Counted from the stretch's first letter, positions 43,453-53,522 are shown. The stretch: 64,000 bases of DNA from Pseudomonas fluorescens (GCF_902497855.1 NZ_CABVHU010000005.1:62001-126000), one strand, 5' to 3'. Notes: generated by a model not told the origin, from the letters alone. Numbers and translations are program-made.

Positions 43453-44967
43453 ATGGATACTTTCAGCTATTTGGGCCAGGGCTTCGGCGTCGCACTCAGT
43501 CCGTACAACCTGGTGACGGCGCTGTGCGGCACCCTGATCGGCACCGTCGTTGGCCTGCTGCCGGGCCTGGGCCCGATCAATGGCGTGGCGTTGTTGATCC
43601 CGATCGCCTTCGCCCTGGGTCTGCCACCGGAATCGGCGCTGATCCTGCTGGCAGCGGTGTACCTGGGCTGCGAATACGGGGGCCGGATCAGCTCGATCCT
43701 GCTGAACATCCCGGGCGAAGCCTCCACTGTGATGACCACCCTCGACGGTTACCCGATGGCCCGCAAAGGCCTGGCCGGCGTAGCGTTGTCGCTGTCGGCC
43801 TGGAGCTCCTTCATCGGTGCCTTCATCGCCACCTGCGGCATGGTGCTGTTCGCCCCGCTGCTGGCGAAATGGGCGATTGCCTTCGGACCGGCGGAATACT
43901 TCGTGCTGATGGTGTTCGCGATCGTCTGCCTGGGCGGCATGGCCGGTGATCGACCGCTGAAGACCTTCATTGCGGCGCTGATCGGGCTGTTCCTGTCGAC
44001 CGTCGGCATCGATGCCAACAGCGGCGTGTACCGCTTCACCGGGGACAATATCCATCTGACTGACGGCATTCAGTTCGTGGTGCTGGTGCTGGGCCTGTTC
44101 TCCATCAGCGAAATCCTGTTGCTGCTGGAAAAAACCCATCGCGGCCAGGAAGCGGTGAAAGCCACCGGGCGGATGATGTTCAACTTCAAGGAAGCGTCTT
44201 CGGTGTTCGTGGTGAACGTCCGATGCGGTCTGTTGGGTTTCATCATGGGCGTGCTGCCGGGGGCTGGCGCAACATTGGCCAGTGCGGTGGCCTACATGAC
44301 CGAGAAACGCATCGCTGGCACCAAGGGCACGTTCGGCCAGGGCGACATGCGCGGCCTCGCGGCACCGGAAACCGCCATTGGCGCTTCGGCGTGCGGCGCC
44401 CTGGTGCCGATGCTGACCCTCGGCGTCCCGGGTTCGGGCACCACGGCGGTGATGATCGGCGCGCTGTCGCTGTACAACATCACCCCCGGCCCGCTGCTGT
44501 TCCAACAGCAACCGGACATTGTCTGGGGCCTGATCGCTTCGTTGTTCGTCGCCAACATCATGCTGGTGATCCTCAACATCCCGATGATCCGCATTTTCAC
44601 CCGGATCCTCGCCGTGCCGAACTGGGCGCTGGTGCCGGTCATCGCCATCATCACCGGGATTGGCGTCTACGCGGTGCACGCCACCACCTTCGACCTGTTC
44701 CTGATGATCGGCATCGGCATCTTCGGCTACATCCTGCGCAAGCTGGACTTCCCGTTGTCGCCCGTGTTGCTGGGCTTCATCCTCGGCGGCCTGATGGAAC
44801 AGAACCTGCGACGCGCGCTGTCGATTTCCAACGGTGCACTGGAAATCCTCTGGTCGAGCCCGATCACCTTCGGCGTCTGGATACTGACCGCGCTGATGCT
44901 GCTGATGCCGCTGCTGCGGATCTGGCGCAAGCGTTCGGTCGCCCGGCGCGCCCTCGCCGATGTCTGA
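43453..44967 (+). CDS. tctA: Tricarboxylate transporter large membrane subunit TctA
   Basis: 504-aa protein with about eleven to twelve membrane segments. Two family signatures: GTLIGTVVGLLPGLGPINGVALLIP and, in the second half, GFIMGVLPGAGATLAS. Uptake of citrate-type acids is driven by the ion gradient. Confidence 0.95.
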   Translation: MDTFSYLGQGFGVALSPYNLVTALCGTLIGTVVGLLPGLGPINGVALLIPIAFALGLPPESALILLAAVYLGCEYGGRISSILLNIPGEASTVMTTLDGYPMARKGLAGVALSLSAWSSFIGAFIATCGMVLFAPLLAKWAIAFGPAEYFVLMVFAIVCLGGMAGDRPLKTFIAALIGLFLSTVGIDANSGVYRFTGDNIHLTDGIQFVVLVLGLFSISEILLLLEKTHRGQEAVKATGRMMFNFKEASSVFVVNVRCGLLGFIMGVLPGAGATLASAVAYMTEKRIAGTKGTFGQGDMRGLAAPETAIGASACGALVPMLTLGVPGSGTTAVMIGALSLYNITPGPLLFQQQPDIVWGLIASLFVANIMLVILNIPMIRIFTRILAVPNWALVPVIAIITGIGVYAVHATTFDLFLMIGIGIFGYILRKLDFPLSPVLLGFILGGLMEQNLRRALSISNGALEILWSSPITFGVWILTALMLLMPLLRIWRKRSVARRALADV

Positions 44968-46000
44968 TCGAACGCCGTTCAAAGCCTGGTGGGGAACCCC
45001 GCTGGCCGGTCTGCTGGGCGGTTACCTCGCCAGCCAGATCGGCTGGCCGCTGCCGTGGATGGTCGGCTCGTTGCTGGCGATCATCCTGGTGCGGTGCCTG
45101 ACCCCTTGGCAATTGGCGGAAATCCCTGGCGGGCGCAAGGTCGGCCAGTGGATCATCGGCATCGGTATCGGCCTGCACTTCACCCCGGTGGTGATGGAGC
45201 AAGTGCTGAGCCACTTCGGCTTGATCTTCTTCGGTGCGCTGATTACCAGCCTGTCGGCGGTGGTCGGGGTCTGGTTGATGCGGCGGACCGGTGAAGATCG
45301 CGCCACGGCATTCTTTTCCAGCATGCCTGGCGGCTCCGGGGAAATGGTCAACCTCGGCGCGCGTAATGGCGCGGTGCTCAGCCGGGTGGCCGCGGGGCAA
45401 AGCCTGCGGGTGTTGGTGGTGGTGCTATGCGTGCCCGCTGCGTTCAAGTATTTGCTGGGCGACGGTGCACCGGTGTTCCATCCGAGCGCCGTCGACTGGC
45501 GGTGGCTGGCCTTTCTATTCCCGGCAGGCGCCCTGGCGGCCTGGGTCTGGGAGCGTCTTCGTCAACCCAATCCGTGGCTGTTCGGACCGTTGCTGGTGAG
45601 TGCGGCGGTGAGCATCGGTTGGGATCTGCACATCGGCTTGCCCAATGGCGGCAGCCAGATCGGCCAATGGCTGATCGGCAGCGGGTTGGGTTGTCACTTC
45701 AATCGGCAGTTTTTCCGTCGCGCGCCGTCGTTCATGGGCCGGACATTGATCGGCACTGGGTTGACCATGTTGATCGCTACGCTGGCGGCGTTGGGATTGA
45801 GTGCGCTGACTCATCTGGACCTGCGTTCGCTGACCCTGGGCATGATGCCCGGCGGGATTGCGGAGATGAGCCTCACCGCTGAAACCCTGCAGCTGTCGGT
45901 GCCGTTGGTGACGGCGATGCAGGTGATGCGGCTTTTGTTTGTGTTGTTTTTGGCGGAGCCGTTGTTCAAGTATTGGGACCGTCAGCCGGATTCCCCCTAA
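44960..46000 (+). CDS. AbrB-family (AbrB duplication) membrane protein
   Basis: 346-aa membrane protein with about ten segments and two repeats of the AbrB duplication motif (GWPLPWMVGSLLA ... PGGSGEMVNLG and MMPGGIAEMSL). Named after E. coli AbrB, a putative regulator of aidB; function uncertain, transport likely. Overlaps tctA by eight bases, so it is part of the tct operon. Confidence 0.85.
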   Translation: MSDRTPFKAWWGTPLAGLLGGYLASQIGWPLPWMVGSLLAIILVRCLTPWQLAEIPGGRKVGQWIIGIGIGLHFTPVVMEQVLSHFGLIFFGALITSLSAVVGVWLMRRTGEDRATAFFSSMPGGSGEMVNLGARNGAVLSRVAAGQSLRVLVVVLCVPAAFKYLLGDGAPVFHPSAVDWRWLAFLFPAGALAAWVWERLRQPNPWLFGPLLVSAAVSIGWDLHIGLPNGGSQIGQWLIGSGLGCHFNRQFFRRAPSFMGRTLIGTGLTMLIATLAALGLSALTHLDLRSLTLGMMPGGIAEMSLTAETLQLSVPLVTAMQVMRLLFVLFLAEPLFKYWDRQPDSP

Positions 46001-46007
46001 CCTGATC

Positions 46008-46112
46008 ATTCCCACGCTCCGCGTGGGAATGCAGCCCGGGGCGCTCCGCGTCCCTGCCGAAGCGGACGCGGAGCGTCCATTGAGGCATTCCCACACAGAG
46101 CGGGGGAACGAT
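46008..46112. repeat. Palindromic intergenic repeat (TTCCCACGCTCCGCGTGGGAA type)
   Basis: ATTCCCACGCTCCGCGTGGGAAT is a near-perfect palindrome, followed by GGGCGCTCCGCGTCC... GGACGCGGAGCGTCC and another partial unit CATTCCCACACAGAGCGGGGGAA. It is a repeat family distinct from the GTAGGAGC REP elements, between convergent abrB-like and ung genes. Confidence 0.85.
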
Positions 46113-46807
46113 CACGCCACCGGCGGCAACCGCCACTCGATCGGCGTCTCGCCATTCTGCTCCAGAAACTTGTTGGTCCGGCTGAAGTGCCCGCACCCGA
46201 GAAAACCGCGATAGGCGGACAACGGCGACGGATGCACCGAGGTCAGCACCAAATGCTTGGTGGCATCGATCAATTTCTGTTTGCTCTGGGCATGGGCGCC
46301 CCACAGCAGGAACACCAGATGCGGCTGGTGCTCGCTGACCACCTCGATGATCCGATCGGTAAAGTGCTGCCAGCCCTTGCCCGCATGGGCGTTGGCGGTG
46401 GCGCGTTCCACGGTCATGGTGGTGTTGATCATCAGCACGCCCTGGTCGGCCCAGCTTTGCAAATAACCGTGGCTCGGGATATCGATGTTCAAGTCGCGCT
46501 TCAATTCTTTATAGATGTTCACCAGCGACGGCGGCGCCGGCACGCCCGGTTGCACCGAGAAGCACAGGCCGTGGGCCTGGCCCGGGCCGTGGTACGGGTC
46601 CTGACCAAGAATGACCACCTTGACCCTGTCCAGCGGCGTCGAGTTGAGCGCATTGAAAATCATCGGGCCCGGCGGATAGATCTCCTTGCCCGCCGCGCGC
46701 TCCTGTTGCAGGAAATTGCGCAACTCTGCCATGTAGGGCTGGTCGAATTCGGCACGCAGGGCCTCCTTCCAGCTCGGTTCGAGTTTGATACGGTCGTCAG
46801 CAGTCAT
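46112..46807 (-). CDS. ung: Uracil-DNA glycosylase
   Basis: 231-aa family-1 enzyme removing uracil from DNA. The catalytic motif [18 protein letters not shown] and the minor-groove loop [10 protein letters not shown] are complete. The start at 46807 ([13 protein letters not shown]) fits better than the longer frame. Confidence 0.97.
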   Translation of the reverse strand: MTADDRIKLEPSWKEALRAEFDQPYMAELRNFLQQERAAGKEIYPPGPMIFNALNSTPLDRVKVVILGQDPYHGPGQAHGLCFSVQPGVPAPPSLVNIYKELKRDLNIDIPSHGYLQSWADQGVLMINTTMTVERATANAHAGKGWQHFTDRIIEVVSEHQPHLVFLLWGAHAQSKQKLIDATKHLVLTSVHPSPLSAYRGFLGCGHFSRTNKFLEQNGETPIEWRLPPVA

Positions 46808-46939
46808 GGTTACATCCGGCAAAAACAATGGAGCGAACCCTAGGAAAGCCGACCATGCTTGTCAATTGATCTGACGCAGATCCGGCACTTTCCTGAACAG
46901 CGATCATACTGAACGCTCAATTTCCCGATCGAGGTCACG

Positions 46940-48043
46940 ATGAATCTGCACTTCGAAGAACTCACCGGCACCGACGGCGCACGCATCGGCGTTGCCAGCC
47001 TGGATGCCGAAAAGACCCTCAACGCCCTGTCCCTGCCGATGATAAACGCCCTGCGCGATCAACTGGAGGCCTGGGCCAAGGAACCGCAAATCGTCTGTGT
47101 CGTATTGCGTGGCAACGGCACCAAGGCCTTTTGCGCCGGTGGCGAAGTGCGCAGCCTGGTGGAGGCCTGTCGCGCTCACCCGGGTGAAGTGCCGCCATTG
47201 GCTGCGCACTTCTTTGCCGCGGAATATTCCCTGGACTACATGCTGCACACTTACCCCAAACCGCTGATCTGCTGGGGGCATGGTTACGTGCTGGGCGGCG
47301 GCATGGGGCTGCTGCAAGGGGCGAGTATCCGCATAGTCACGCCGAGCAGCCGCCTGGCAATGCCGGAGATCAGTATCGGCCTGTACCCGGATGTCGGCGC
47401 CAGCTGGTTCCTGTCGCGGCTGCCCGGAAAACTCGGTTTGTTTCTCGGCCTGACCGGCGCCCAGATGAACGGTCGTGATGCGATCGATCTGGACCTGGCT
47501 GACCGTTTCCTGCTCGATGAACAGCAAGAAGAGCTGCTCCAAGGCTTGCTGCAGTTGAATTGGCAGGAACAGACGGCCATGCAACTCAACAGTCTGCTCA
47601 AGGCCTTGCAGCAGGAGGCGGTCGCGCAGATGCCCGAAGCCCAATGGTTGCCGCGTCGCCAGCAGATCGACGAGTTGTTGGATGTCAGTGACGTGAGCTG
47701 CGCCTGGAAAGCCATCAGCTTGCAGCGCGACAACACCGACCTGCTGCTCAGTCGTGCGGCCAAAACCATGTGTGAAGGCTCGCCCGTGACCGCTCATCTG
47801 GTGTGGGAGCAGATCGCCCGCGCCCGGCACATGTCCCTGGCTCAAGTCTTTCAGATGGAATACACCATGAGCCTCAACTGCTGTCGTCATCCTGAGTTCA
47901 GCGAGGGGGTGCGGGCACGGTTGATCGACAAGGATCAGAAACCGCACTGGCACTGGCCGGACATCAACAACGTGCCCGATGCGGTGGTGGATGCCCATTT
48001 CCACAAGGCCTGGGAAGGTCGGCATCCGCTGGCGGATTTGTAG
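46940..48043 (+). CDS. Enoyl-CoA hydratase/isomerase family, HIBYL-CoA hydrolase-like
   Basis: 367-aa crotonase-fold protein with FCAGGEVRSL, GYVLGGGMGLLQGASIRI and MPEISIGLYPDVGASWFLSRL. The length and the PEISIGLYPDVG/ASWFLSRL stretch match 3-hydroxyisobutyryl-CoA hydrolases (valine breakdown) rather than short hydratases. The stop codon TAG lies inside a REP unit (GATTTGTAGGAGC), so the native end may have been altered. Confidence 0.85.
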   Translation: MNLHFEELTGTDGARIGVASLDAEKTLNALSLPMINALRDQLEAWAKEPQIVCVVLRGNGTKAFCAGGEVRSLVEACRAHPGEVPPLAAHFFAAEYSLDYMLHTYPKPLICWGHGYVLGGGMGLLQGASIRIVTPSSRLAMPEISIGLYPDVGASWFLSRLPGKLGLFLGLTGAQMNGRDAIDLDLADRFLLDEQQEELLQGLLQLNWQEQTAMQLNSLLKALQQEAVAQMPEAQWLPRRQQIDELLDVSDVSCAWKAISLQRDNTDLLLSRAAKTMCEGSPVTAHLVWEQIARARHMSLAQVFQMEYTMSLNCCRHPEFSEGVRARLIDKDQKPHWHWPDINNVPDAVVDAHFHKAWEGRHPLADL

Positions 48044-48140
48044 GAGCAAGCTTGCTCGCGATGGACTCAAGGGCAGCGCGTCTAACCAGAAAAAATGCGT
48101 TATCGTTAACGTCCATCGCGAGCAAGCTCGCTCCTACAGG
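48039..48140. repeat. REP pair overlapping a gene end
   Basis: TGTAGGAGCAAGCTTGCTCGCG (48039-48060) and its inverted copy (about 48113-48140). The first unit supplies the stop codon of the preceding gene. Confidence 0.9.
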
Positions 48141-48159
48141 TATTCACAGGTATTCGTCG

Positions 48160-48633
48160 TTAACGGTGGCCACCCCGGTCACCGTGATCGCCGCGGCCGA
48201 CGTGGTCGCCTCGTCCGCCTCGGTTGTCGCGCCCGCCACGGCTGCGATTGTCGTTGTCCCGACCGCCGCGGTTACGGCTGTCCCAACCGCCCCGACTGTG
48301 TCCATCCCAACTGCGACCCTGATGAGCCCGGTAGTCGGCTCGCGGCGCTGACTGGTAATAACGCGGTGCCGGTTGATAAACCCGCGGCTGGTGGTAATAC
48401 CGCGGCGTTGGCTGGTAATACCGTGCAGGCGGCGAATAATAGCGGCGCGGCGCCGTGTAATAACCCCCGTTGGAGTAGTAAGGCCCGCCACCGGAGTAAT
48501 ACGGCGCAGGGGATGTGTAGACCTCGGACCGGTAGTAGCTGGCTCCTCCATCGGAATAGGGCACGCACGCACCAAGAGACAATCCCGAAAGAGCAATCAG
48601 CAGAATCTGGCGGAGCTGTTTTCGACAGAGCAT
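48160..48633 (-). CDS. Tyr/Pro/Gly-rich lipoprotein, unknown
   Basis: 157-aa protein. Signal peptide with lipobox LSLGAC, then a low-complexity region with many PxYY and RYYQ units (about residues 30-100), then an Arg/Gly/Asp-rich tail (RGGRDN, RGDHGDRGGH). Lipid anchoring is clear; function is not. Such Tyr-rich repeats occur in surface or matrix proteins. The start at 48633 places the signal peptide correctly. Confidence 0.7.
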   Translation of the reverse strand: MLCRKQLRQILLIALSGLSLGACVPYSDGGASYYRSEVYTSPAPYYSGGGPYYSNGGYYTAPRRYYSPPARYYQPTPRYYHQPRVYQPAPRYYQSAPRADYRAHQGRSWDGHSRGGWDSRNRGGRDNDNRSRGGRDNRGGRGDHVGRGDHGDRGGHR

Positions 48634-49061
48634 GGCGGCCTCCTGGACCGCGAGTGAGCCACACCAGCGACGCTGGCAGGCGACAGTCAATTATTCGGTG
48701 ACTGTCGAAAGATCAGACATCGAATTCGAAATCTGGTGCGTTTGTGAAACACATTGAAACAAGTGCCCGATGAAAGGTTTTTCATCATTCACCTGCAGAT
48801 CAATGGTGCCAGGGGTGATCTCCACCCCCGGTAATAATCCGGACCATGGCCGCCAAAGTACCAATAGCGATAGCTCAGATAAGTGGCCAATCCGGTCCAT
48901 TGCAGTGCACTCACGCACCATCACAAGGCAATCCTTTACCCTTTCCTGCAACGACTGCAGCTGTTTCCTGCGACCTAGAGCGCTCCCGCGAACTTGGCAC
49001 GGCTCTCGCTTTAGCAAAGGCGTGCAGGAGTCATCACAGGTTCGCGGCACCACAATTTGCA
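48634..49061. other. Gap upstream of the riboswitch
   Basis: About 430 bases without a supported gene; it must contain the promoter of the guanidine operon. A minus-strand open frame crosses it but also crosses the riboswitch and is not credible. Confidence 0.5.
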
Positions 49062-49158
49062 ATGGCTGACTAGGGTTCCGGCTCGCTAAGGCGAGTGGCT
49101 GGTCCGAGAGTTGGCGACCTCCAGTTGAGGTTACACGGCGGGACAAAAGCCCGGGAGA
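49062..49158 (+). promoter_or_regulatory. Guanidine-I (ykkC class) riboswitch
   Basis: Shows the conserved blocks of the ykkC aptamer in order: CTAGGGTTCCG, a variable hairpin (GCTCGC..GCGAGT), CTGGTCCGAGAG, a second variable arm, then ACACGGCGGGACAAAAGCC and CGGGAGA. It senses free guanidine and turns on guanidine transport and breakdown genes. Downstream, a UUCG-capped hairpin (49164-49177) and a CTCC at 49187-49190 that could pair with the GGAG of the first gene (49210-49213) suggest translational control; this platform is inferred. Confidence 0.92.
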
Positions 49159-49222
49159 CAAGCCACCGTTCGCGGTGCCGCGTTGACTCCTGCCCGCCCC
49201 TGATCAACTGGAGAACCATCCC

Positions 49223-50290
49223 ATGTCCCGACTTCGATTACCCGCCCTGCTCGCCGCTGCCTTCGCAGCCTTCATGAGCGTCTCGTCCCAGGCCGCCCAG
49301 AAAGATCACTTCAGCGTCTGCTGGACCATCTACGCCGGTTGGATGCCCTGGGAATACGCCGGCAGCCAGGGCATCGTCGACAAATGGGCGAAAAAGTACG
49401 GCATCCAGATCGATGTGGTGCAGCTCAACGATTACGTCGAATCCATCAACCAATACACCGCTGGCCAGTTCGACGGTTGCACCATGACCAACATGGACGC
49501 ACTGACCATTCCGGCGGCCGGTGGCGTCGACAGCACCGCACTGATCGTCAGCGACTTTTCCAATGGCAACGACGGCATCGTGCTCAAGGGCGACGGCAAG
49601 AAAGTCGGCGACCTCAAGGGCATGGACGTCAATCTGGTGGAGTTGTCGGTGTCCCATTACCTGCTGGCCCGGGCCCTGGATTCGGTGGACCTCACCGAGA
49701 AAGACCTGAAAGTGGTCAACACCTCCGACGCCGACATCTCGGCCGCCTTCAACACCGATCAAGTCAACGCCGTCACCACCTGGAACCCGATGCTGTCGGA
49801 CATCAAGGCCAGGCCCGGCGTGACCGAAGTCTTCAACTCCAGCCAGATCCCCGGCGAAATCATGGACATGATGGTGGTCAACAGCGCCACCCTCAAAGAC
49901 AACCCGGCCCTGGGCAAAGCCCTGACCGGCGCCTGGTTCGAAGTGGTCGAGTTGATGAACGCGAAAAACGCCGCCGGCAAAGCCGCCCTCGAACACATGG
50001 CCAAAGCATCAGGCACCGACCTGCCCGGCTTCCAGGCGCAACTGGACACCACCAGATTGTTCGCCACGCCCAAAGAAGCCCTGGTGTTTGCCACCAGCAA
50101 GCAACTGCCGGAGACCATGCGCAAGGTCGCCGAATTCTCGTTCCAGCACGGTTTGCTGGGTGAAGGCGCCAAGGACACCAGCGCCGTCGGCATGGCCTTC
50201 GCCAACGGCGTCACCAGCGGCGACAAGGGCAACCTCAAGCTGCGCTTCGACCCGACCTTCGTGCAGATGGCTGCCGACGCCAAGCTGTAA
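49223..50290 (+). CDS. ABC transporter substrate-binding protein, guanidine locus
   Basis: 355-aa periplasmic binding protein of the NMT1/TauA-like group. Signal peptide ending in VSSQA, then CWTIYAGWMPWEYAGSQGI, typical of proteins annotated as urea ABC transporter binding proteins next to urea carboxylase. Position right behind a guanidine-I riboswitch makes guanidine the more likely ligand. Confidence 0.88.
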   Translation: MSRLRLPALLAAAFAAFMSVSSQAAQKDHFSVCWTIYAGWMPWEYAGSQGIVDKWAKKYGIQIDVVQLNDYVESINQYTAGQFDGCTMTNMDALTIPAAGGVDSTALIVSDFSNGNDGIVLKGDGKKVGDLKGMDVNLVELSVSHYLLARALDSVDLTEKDLKVVNTSDADISAAFNTDQVNAVTTWNPMLSDIKARPGVTEVFNSSQIPGEIMDMMVVNSATLKDNPALGKALTGAWFEVVELMNAKNAAGKAALEHMAKASGTDLPGFQAQLDTTRLFATPKEALVFATSKQLPETMRKVAEFSFQHGLLGEGAKDTSAVGMAFANGVTSGDKGNLKLRFDPTFVQMAADAKL

Positions 50291-50305
50291 ACAGGAGGAC
50301 TGGCC

Positions 50306-51121
50306 ATGCGCCTGATCAATCGCCACCCGGATCGTCCGAGTCGCCTGCTGTTGGTGATCCTGCCGTTCGCCCTGGTGCTGTTCGCCTACTTCATGGGTTC
50401 GGCCGAGCGGCTGACGGACAACCCCAACGACAAGCTGCTGCCCAGCGCGGTGCAGATGAGCGACGCAGTGAAACGCCTGGCGTTCACCGCCGATACCCGC
50501 ACCGGTGACTACCTGCTCTGGCAAGACACTGCTTCCAGCCTGCGCCGGCTGGCCATCGGCCTGGGCATCAGCGCGTTGGCCGGGCTGTGCCTGGGCATCG
50601 CCGCCGGGACCCTGCCGCTGTTCGGCGCGCCGTTGTCGCCGTTGTTGACGGTGCTGTCGATGGTGCCGCCGCTGGCGATCCTGCCGATTCTGTTCATCGT
50701 GTTCGGACTGGGGGAGTTGTCGAAAGTGATGCTGATCGTGATCGGCATCACCCCGTGCCTGGCGCGGGATCTGGAACAGCGCGCCCGGGAGATTCCGGTC
50801 GAGTTGCTGATCAAGGCCCAGACGCTCGGGGCTTCGACCTGGACCTTGATGCTGAGGGTGGTGCTGCCGCAATTGTTGCCGCGCCTGTTGATTTCCCTAC
50901 GACTCATGCTCGGCTCGGCCTGGTTGTTCCTGATTGCCGCCGAAGCCATCGCCTCCACCGACGGCCTTGGCTACCGGATTTTCCTGGTGCGCCGGTACCT
51001 GGCGATGGACGTGATTTTGCCCTACGTGGTGTGGATCACCCTGCTCGCCTGGCTGATGGATTGGGGCCTCAAGTGCCTGACCCGACGGGCCTTCCCCTGG
51101 TACGAAGGTGCCCCTAAATGA
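50306..51121 (+). CDS. ABC transporter permease, guanidine locus
   Basis: 271-aa inner-membrane permease of the BPD transporter family (TauC/SsuC type), about six membrane segments; the EAA loop is visible around IKAQTLGASTWTLMLRVVLPQLLPRLL. Second gene of the importer. Confidence 0.9.
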   Translation: MRLINRHPDRPSRLLLVILPFALVLFAYFMGSAERLTDNPNDKLLPSAVQMSDAVKRLAFTADTRTGDYLLWQDTASSLRRLAIGLGISALAGLCLGIAAGTLPLFGAPLSPLLTVLSMVPPLAILPILFIVFGLGELSKVMLIVIGITPCLARDLEQRAREIPVELLIKAQTLGASTWTLMLRVVLPQLLPRLLISLRLMLGSAWLFLIAAEAIASTDGLGYRIFLVRRYLAMDVILPYVVWITLLAWLMDWGLKCLTRRAFPWYEGAPK

Positions 51122-51140
51122 GTGATGAAGGAGCGCGGGC

Positions 51141-51929
51141 ATGAGTTTTATCACGGTAAAAAACGTCTGGCAGCAATACGCCGATCAGGTGGTGCTCGAA
51201 GGGCTCAACCTGAACGTCAACGAGGGCGAGTTCTGCACGCTGGTCGGCGCTTCCGGTTGCGGCAAATCAACCTTCCTGCGCCTGCTGCTGGGCCAGGAAC
51301 GCGCCAGTCGCGGCGAGATTCTGCTCGATGGCCAGGCCCTGGCCGGCGAGCCGGATGCCAGCCGTGGCGTGGTCTTCCAGCGCTATTCGGTGTTCCCGCA
51401 CCTGAGCGTGCTGGACAACGTCGCCCTCGGCCTGGAACTGCCGCGCTCGCCATGGCTCGGACGGTTATTCGGCAGCGCTAAAAAAGACGCACGAGAACAG
51501 GCCTCGGTGCTGCTGCACAAGGTCGGCCTCGGCCATTCGCGGGACAAGTACCCGGCGCAGTTGTCGGGCGGCATGCAGCAACGGCTAGCCATCGCCCAGG
51601 CGCTGATCATGAAACCCCGGGTGCTGCTGCTCGACGAGCCGTTTGGCGCCCTCGATCCAGGTATCCGCAAGGACATGCACGGCCTGCTGCTGGAGCTGTG
51701 GCGCGAGACGCAACTGACAGTGTTCATGGTCACCCACGACCTGTCCGAAGGTTTCAGCCTCGGCACGCGCCTGCTGGTGTTCGACAAGGTCCGCCTCGAC
51801 CCGCACGCCCCCGGCGCCTATGGCGCGCGCATCACCTACGACATCCCGTTGAACAGCGACCGCCGCACCAATCGCGCGGCCGTCGACGCCCTGCCGGCTC
51901 AGCTGGCGGGCACGCTTCGTATCGCTTAG
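51141..51929 (+). CDS. ABC transporter ATP-binding protein, guanidine locus
   Basis: 262-aa ATPase with Walker A (GASGCGKST), Q-loop, signature LSGGMQQR, Walker B (VLLLDEPFGALD) and the switch histidine (MVTHDLSEG). Third importer gene, 19 bases after the permease gene. The cytosolic ATP-hydrolysing subunit. Confidence 0.93.
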   Translation: MSFITVKNVWQQYADQVVLEGLNLNVNEGEFCTLVGASGCGKSTFLRLLLGQERASRGEILLDGQALAGEPDASRGVVFQRYSVFPHLSVLDNVALGLELPRSPWLGRLFGSAKKDAREQASVLLHKVGLGHSRDKYPAQLSGGMQQRLAIAQALIMKPRVLLLDEPFGALDPGIRKDMHGLLLELWRETQLTVFMVTHDLSEGFSLGTRLLVFDKVRLDPHAPGAYGARITYDIPLNSDRRTNRAAVDALPAQLAGTLRIA

Positions 51930-51941
51930 AGGAATTTTGAA

Positions 51942-52667
51942 ATGACTGATTCGACTCAACTGTTCCCGCCCTTCGCCGAAGAAATGCTCCCCGGCGGCGG
52001 CCATCGTTCCTTCGTGTTGAAACGCGGGCAACTGTTGCGCCTGACCGACCTGCGCGGTGGCGCCAACGTCAGCCTGACGCTGCTCAACGCCAACGAAAAA
52101 ACCGAGCGCCTGAACCTGCCCGACAGCCTCAAATGCCAGCACACCGCCAAGCTCACCACGGGCCATTGCCTGTACTCGGACATGGGCCGGGTGTTGGCTG
52201 CCATCACCGCCGACACTTGCGGCTGGAGCGACAGCCTCGGCGGCGTGCTGTGCGCTGAAGAGGTCGCGCAAAAATACGGTCAGGGCCGCTATCAGGAACT
52301 GCGCAACGGTTTCTTCCGCAACGGCACCGACAACCTGCTGGTGGAACTGGGCAAGTGGGGGCTGGGCCTGTCCGATCTGCTGATGACGCTCAATTTGTTC
52401 AGCCGGGTGAACGTCGATGAAGCCGGACGTTTTCACTTCGTCGAAGGCAACTCCAGGGCCGGCGATTACATCGAGTTGTATGCGCCAATGGACACGCTGG
52501 TGGTGCTCACCGCCCTGCAGCACCCGATGGACCCGTCGCCGCAATACGCCCCCCAACCCCTGAAGCTCAGCTGGATGAACGCCGACGCCAGCGTCGCCGA
52601 ACACTGCCGCACCTCGCGCCCGGAAAACGAGCGCGGCTTCATCAACACCGACCGCCTGTTCGCCTGA
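51942..52667 (+). CDS. Carboxyguanidine deiminase subunit (DUF1989)
   Basis: 241-aa urea-carboxylase-associated protein (DUF1989). Features: [22 protein letters not shown], a [21 protein letters not shown] stretch with a metal-type Cys, and [13 protein letters not shown]. Proteins of this pair (CgdA/CgdB) together remove ammonia from carboxyguanidine to give allophanate. Which of the two names applies here was not decided. Twelve bases after the ATPase gene. Confidence 0.87.
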   Translation: MTDSTQLFPPFAEEMLPGGGHRSFVLKRGQLLRLTDLRGGANVSLTLLNANEKTERLNLPDSLKCQHTAKLTTGHCLYSDMGRVLAAITADTCGWSDSLGGVLCAEEVAQKYGQGRYQELRNGFFRNGTDNLLVELGKWGLGLSDLLMTLNLFSRVNVDEAGRFHFVEGNSRAGDYIELYAPMDTLVVLTALQHPMDPSPQYAPQPLKLSWMNADASVAEHCRTSRPENERGFINTDRLFA

Positions 52668-52678
52668 GGATCGCTGCC

Positions 52679-53344
52679 ATGTCACTCGCCATCGCTACCG
52701 CTGCCGCTTCTGATGACACTGCCGCAAACAGGCAGCCAGACACCGCGGTCTACCGCGCCACCATCCCCGCCGGCGAACCCTGGCTGCTGGAGGTCAAGGC
52801 CGGCCAGACCTTGCGCATCCTCGACCTGGAGGGCAACCAGGCGATCGACACCCTGTTCTACAGCGTCGCCAACCCCAAGGAACGCTACGACGTGCAACGC
52901 ACCTTGCGCCGGCAGAACAGCGTCTATCTAAGCACCGGCAGCGTGCTCTATTCCAACCTCGGCCACCCGATGCTGACCATTGTCGCCGACACCTGTGGCC
53001 GGCATGACACCCTCGGCGGTGCCTGCGCCCAGGAGAGCAACACCGTGCGTTACGCGCTGGAAAAACGCTACATGCACAGTTGTCGCGACAACTACCTGCG
53101 TGCCTGCGTCCACGACGGGCGACTGGGTAAGGGCGACATCGGACCGAACATCAACTTTTTCATGAACGTGCCGGTCACGGCAGAGGGTGGGTTGACCTTT
53201 GCAGACGGGATCTCGGCACCGGGTAAATACGTTGAGCTGCGGGCGGAGATGGACGTGATCGTGCTGATTTCCAATTGTCCGCAACTGAATAACCCGTGCA
53301 ACGCCTACAACCCTACGCCGGCGGAGGTGTTGGTATGGAACTGA
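52679..53344 (+). CDS. Carboxyguanidine deiminase subunit (DUF1989)
   Basis: 221-aa second DUF1989 protein, paralogous to the preceding gene: [40 protein letters not shown] and [19 protein letters not shown], with [10 protein letters not shown] later. Partner of the previous subunit in a mixed complex. Eleven bases downstream of it. Confidence 0.87.
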   Translation: MSLAIATAAASDDTAANRQPDTAVYRATIPAGEPWLLEVKAGQTLRILDLEGNQAIDTLFYSVANPKERYDVQRTLRRQNSVYLSTGSVLYSNLGHPMLTIVADTCGRHDTLGGACAQESNTVRYALEKRYMHSCRDNYLRACVHDGRLGKGDIGPNINFFMNVPVTAEGGLTFADGISAPGKYVELRAEMDVIVLISNCPQLNNPCNAYNPTPAEVLVWN

Positions 53345-53430
53345 AATTGACGCGGTTGCGGCGGTGGTTGTTTGTCTTGTGCCAGGCCCGTTCCGGGCAG
53401 TGCCTCAAACAGTAAGAACACTACTGAACC

Positions 53431-53522
53431 CTGTGGGAGCGGGCTTGCCCGCGATAGCGGTGTGTCAGTCGACATCACTGTTAATGTGCCGACCCCTTCG
53501 CTGGCAAGCCAGCTCCTACAGG
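53431..53522. repeat. Mixed REP pair
   Basis: A GGGAGCGGGCTTGCCCGCG unit (53431-53455) followed by an inverted CTTCGCTGGCAAGCCAGCTCCTACAGG unit (about 53495-53522): two different REP types side by side in the 300-base gap inside the guanidine operon. Confidence 0.88.

Noticed and set aside
43360..44982. 540-codon minus-strand frame opposite tctA
   Set aside because: Antisense shadow; low-complexity His/Gln/Arg composition.
48691..49161. Minus-strand open frame of 156 codons
   Set aside because: Runs through the guanidine-I riboswitch and its flanks; composition not protein-like.
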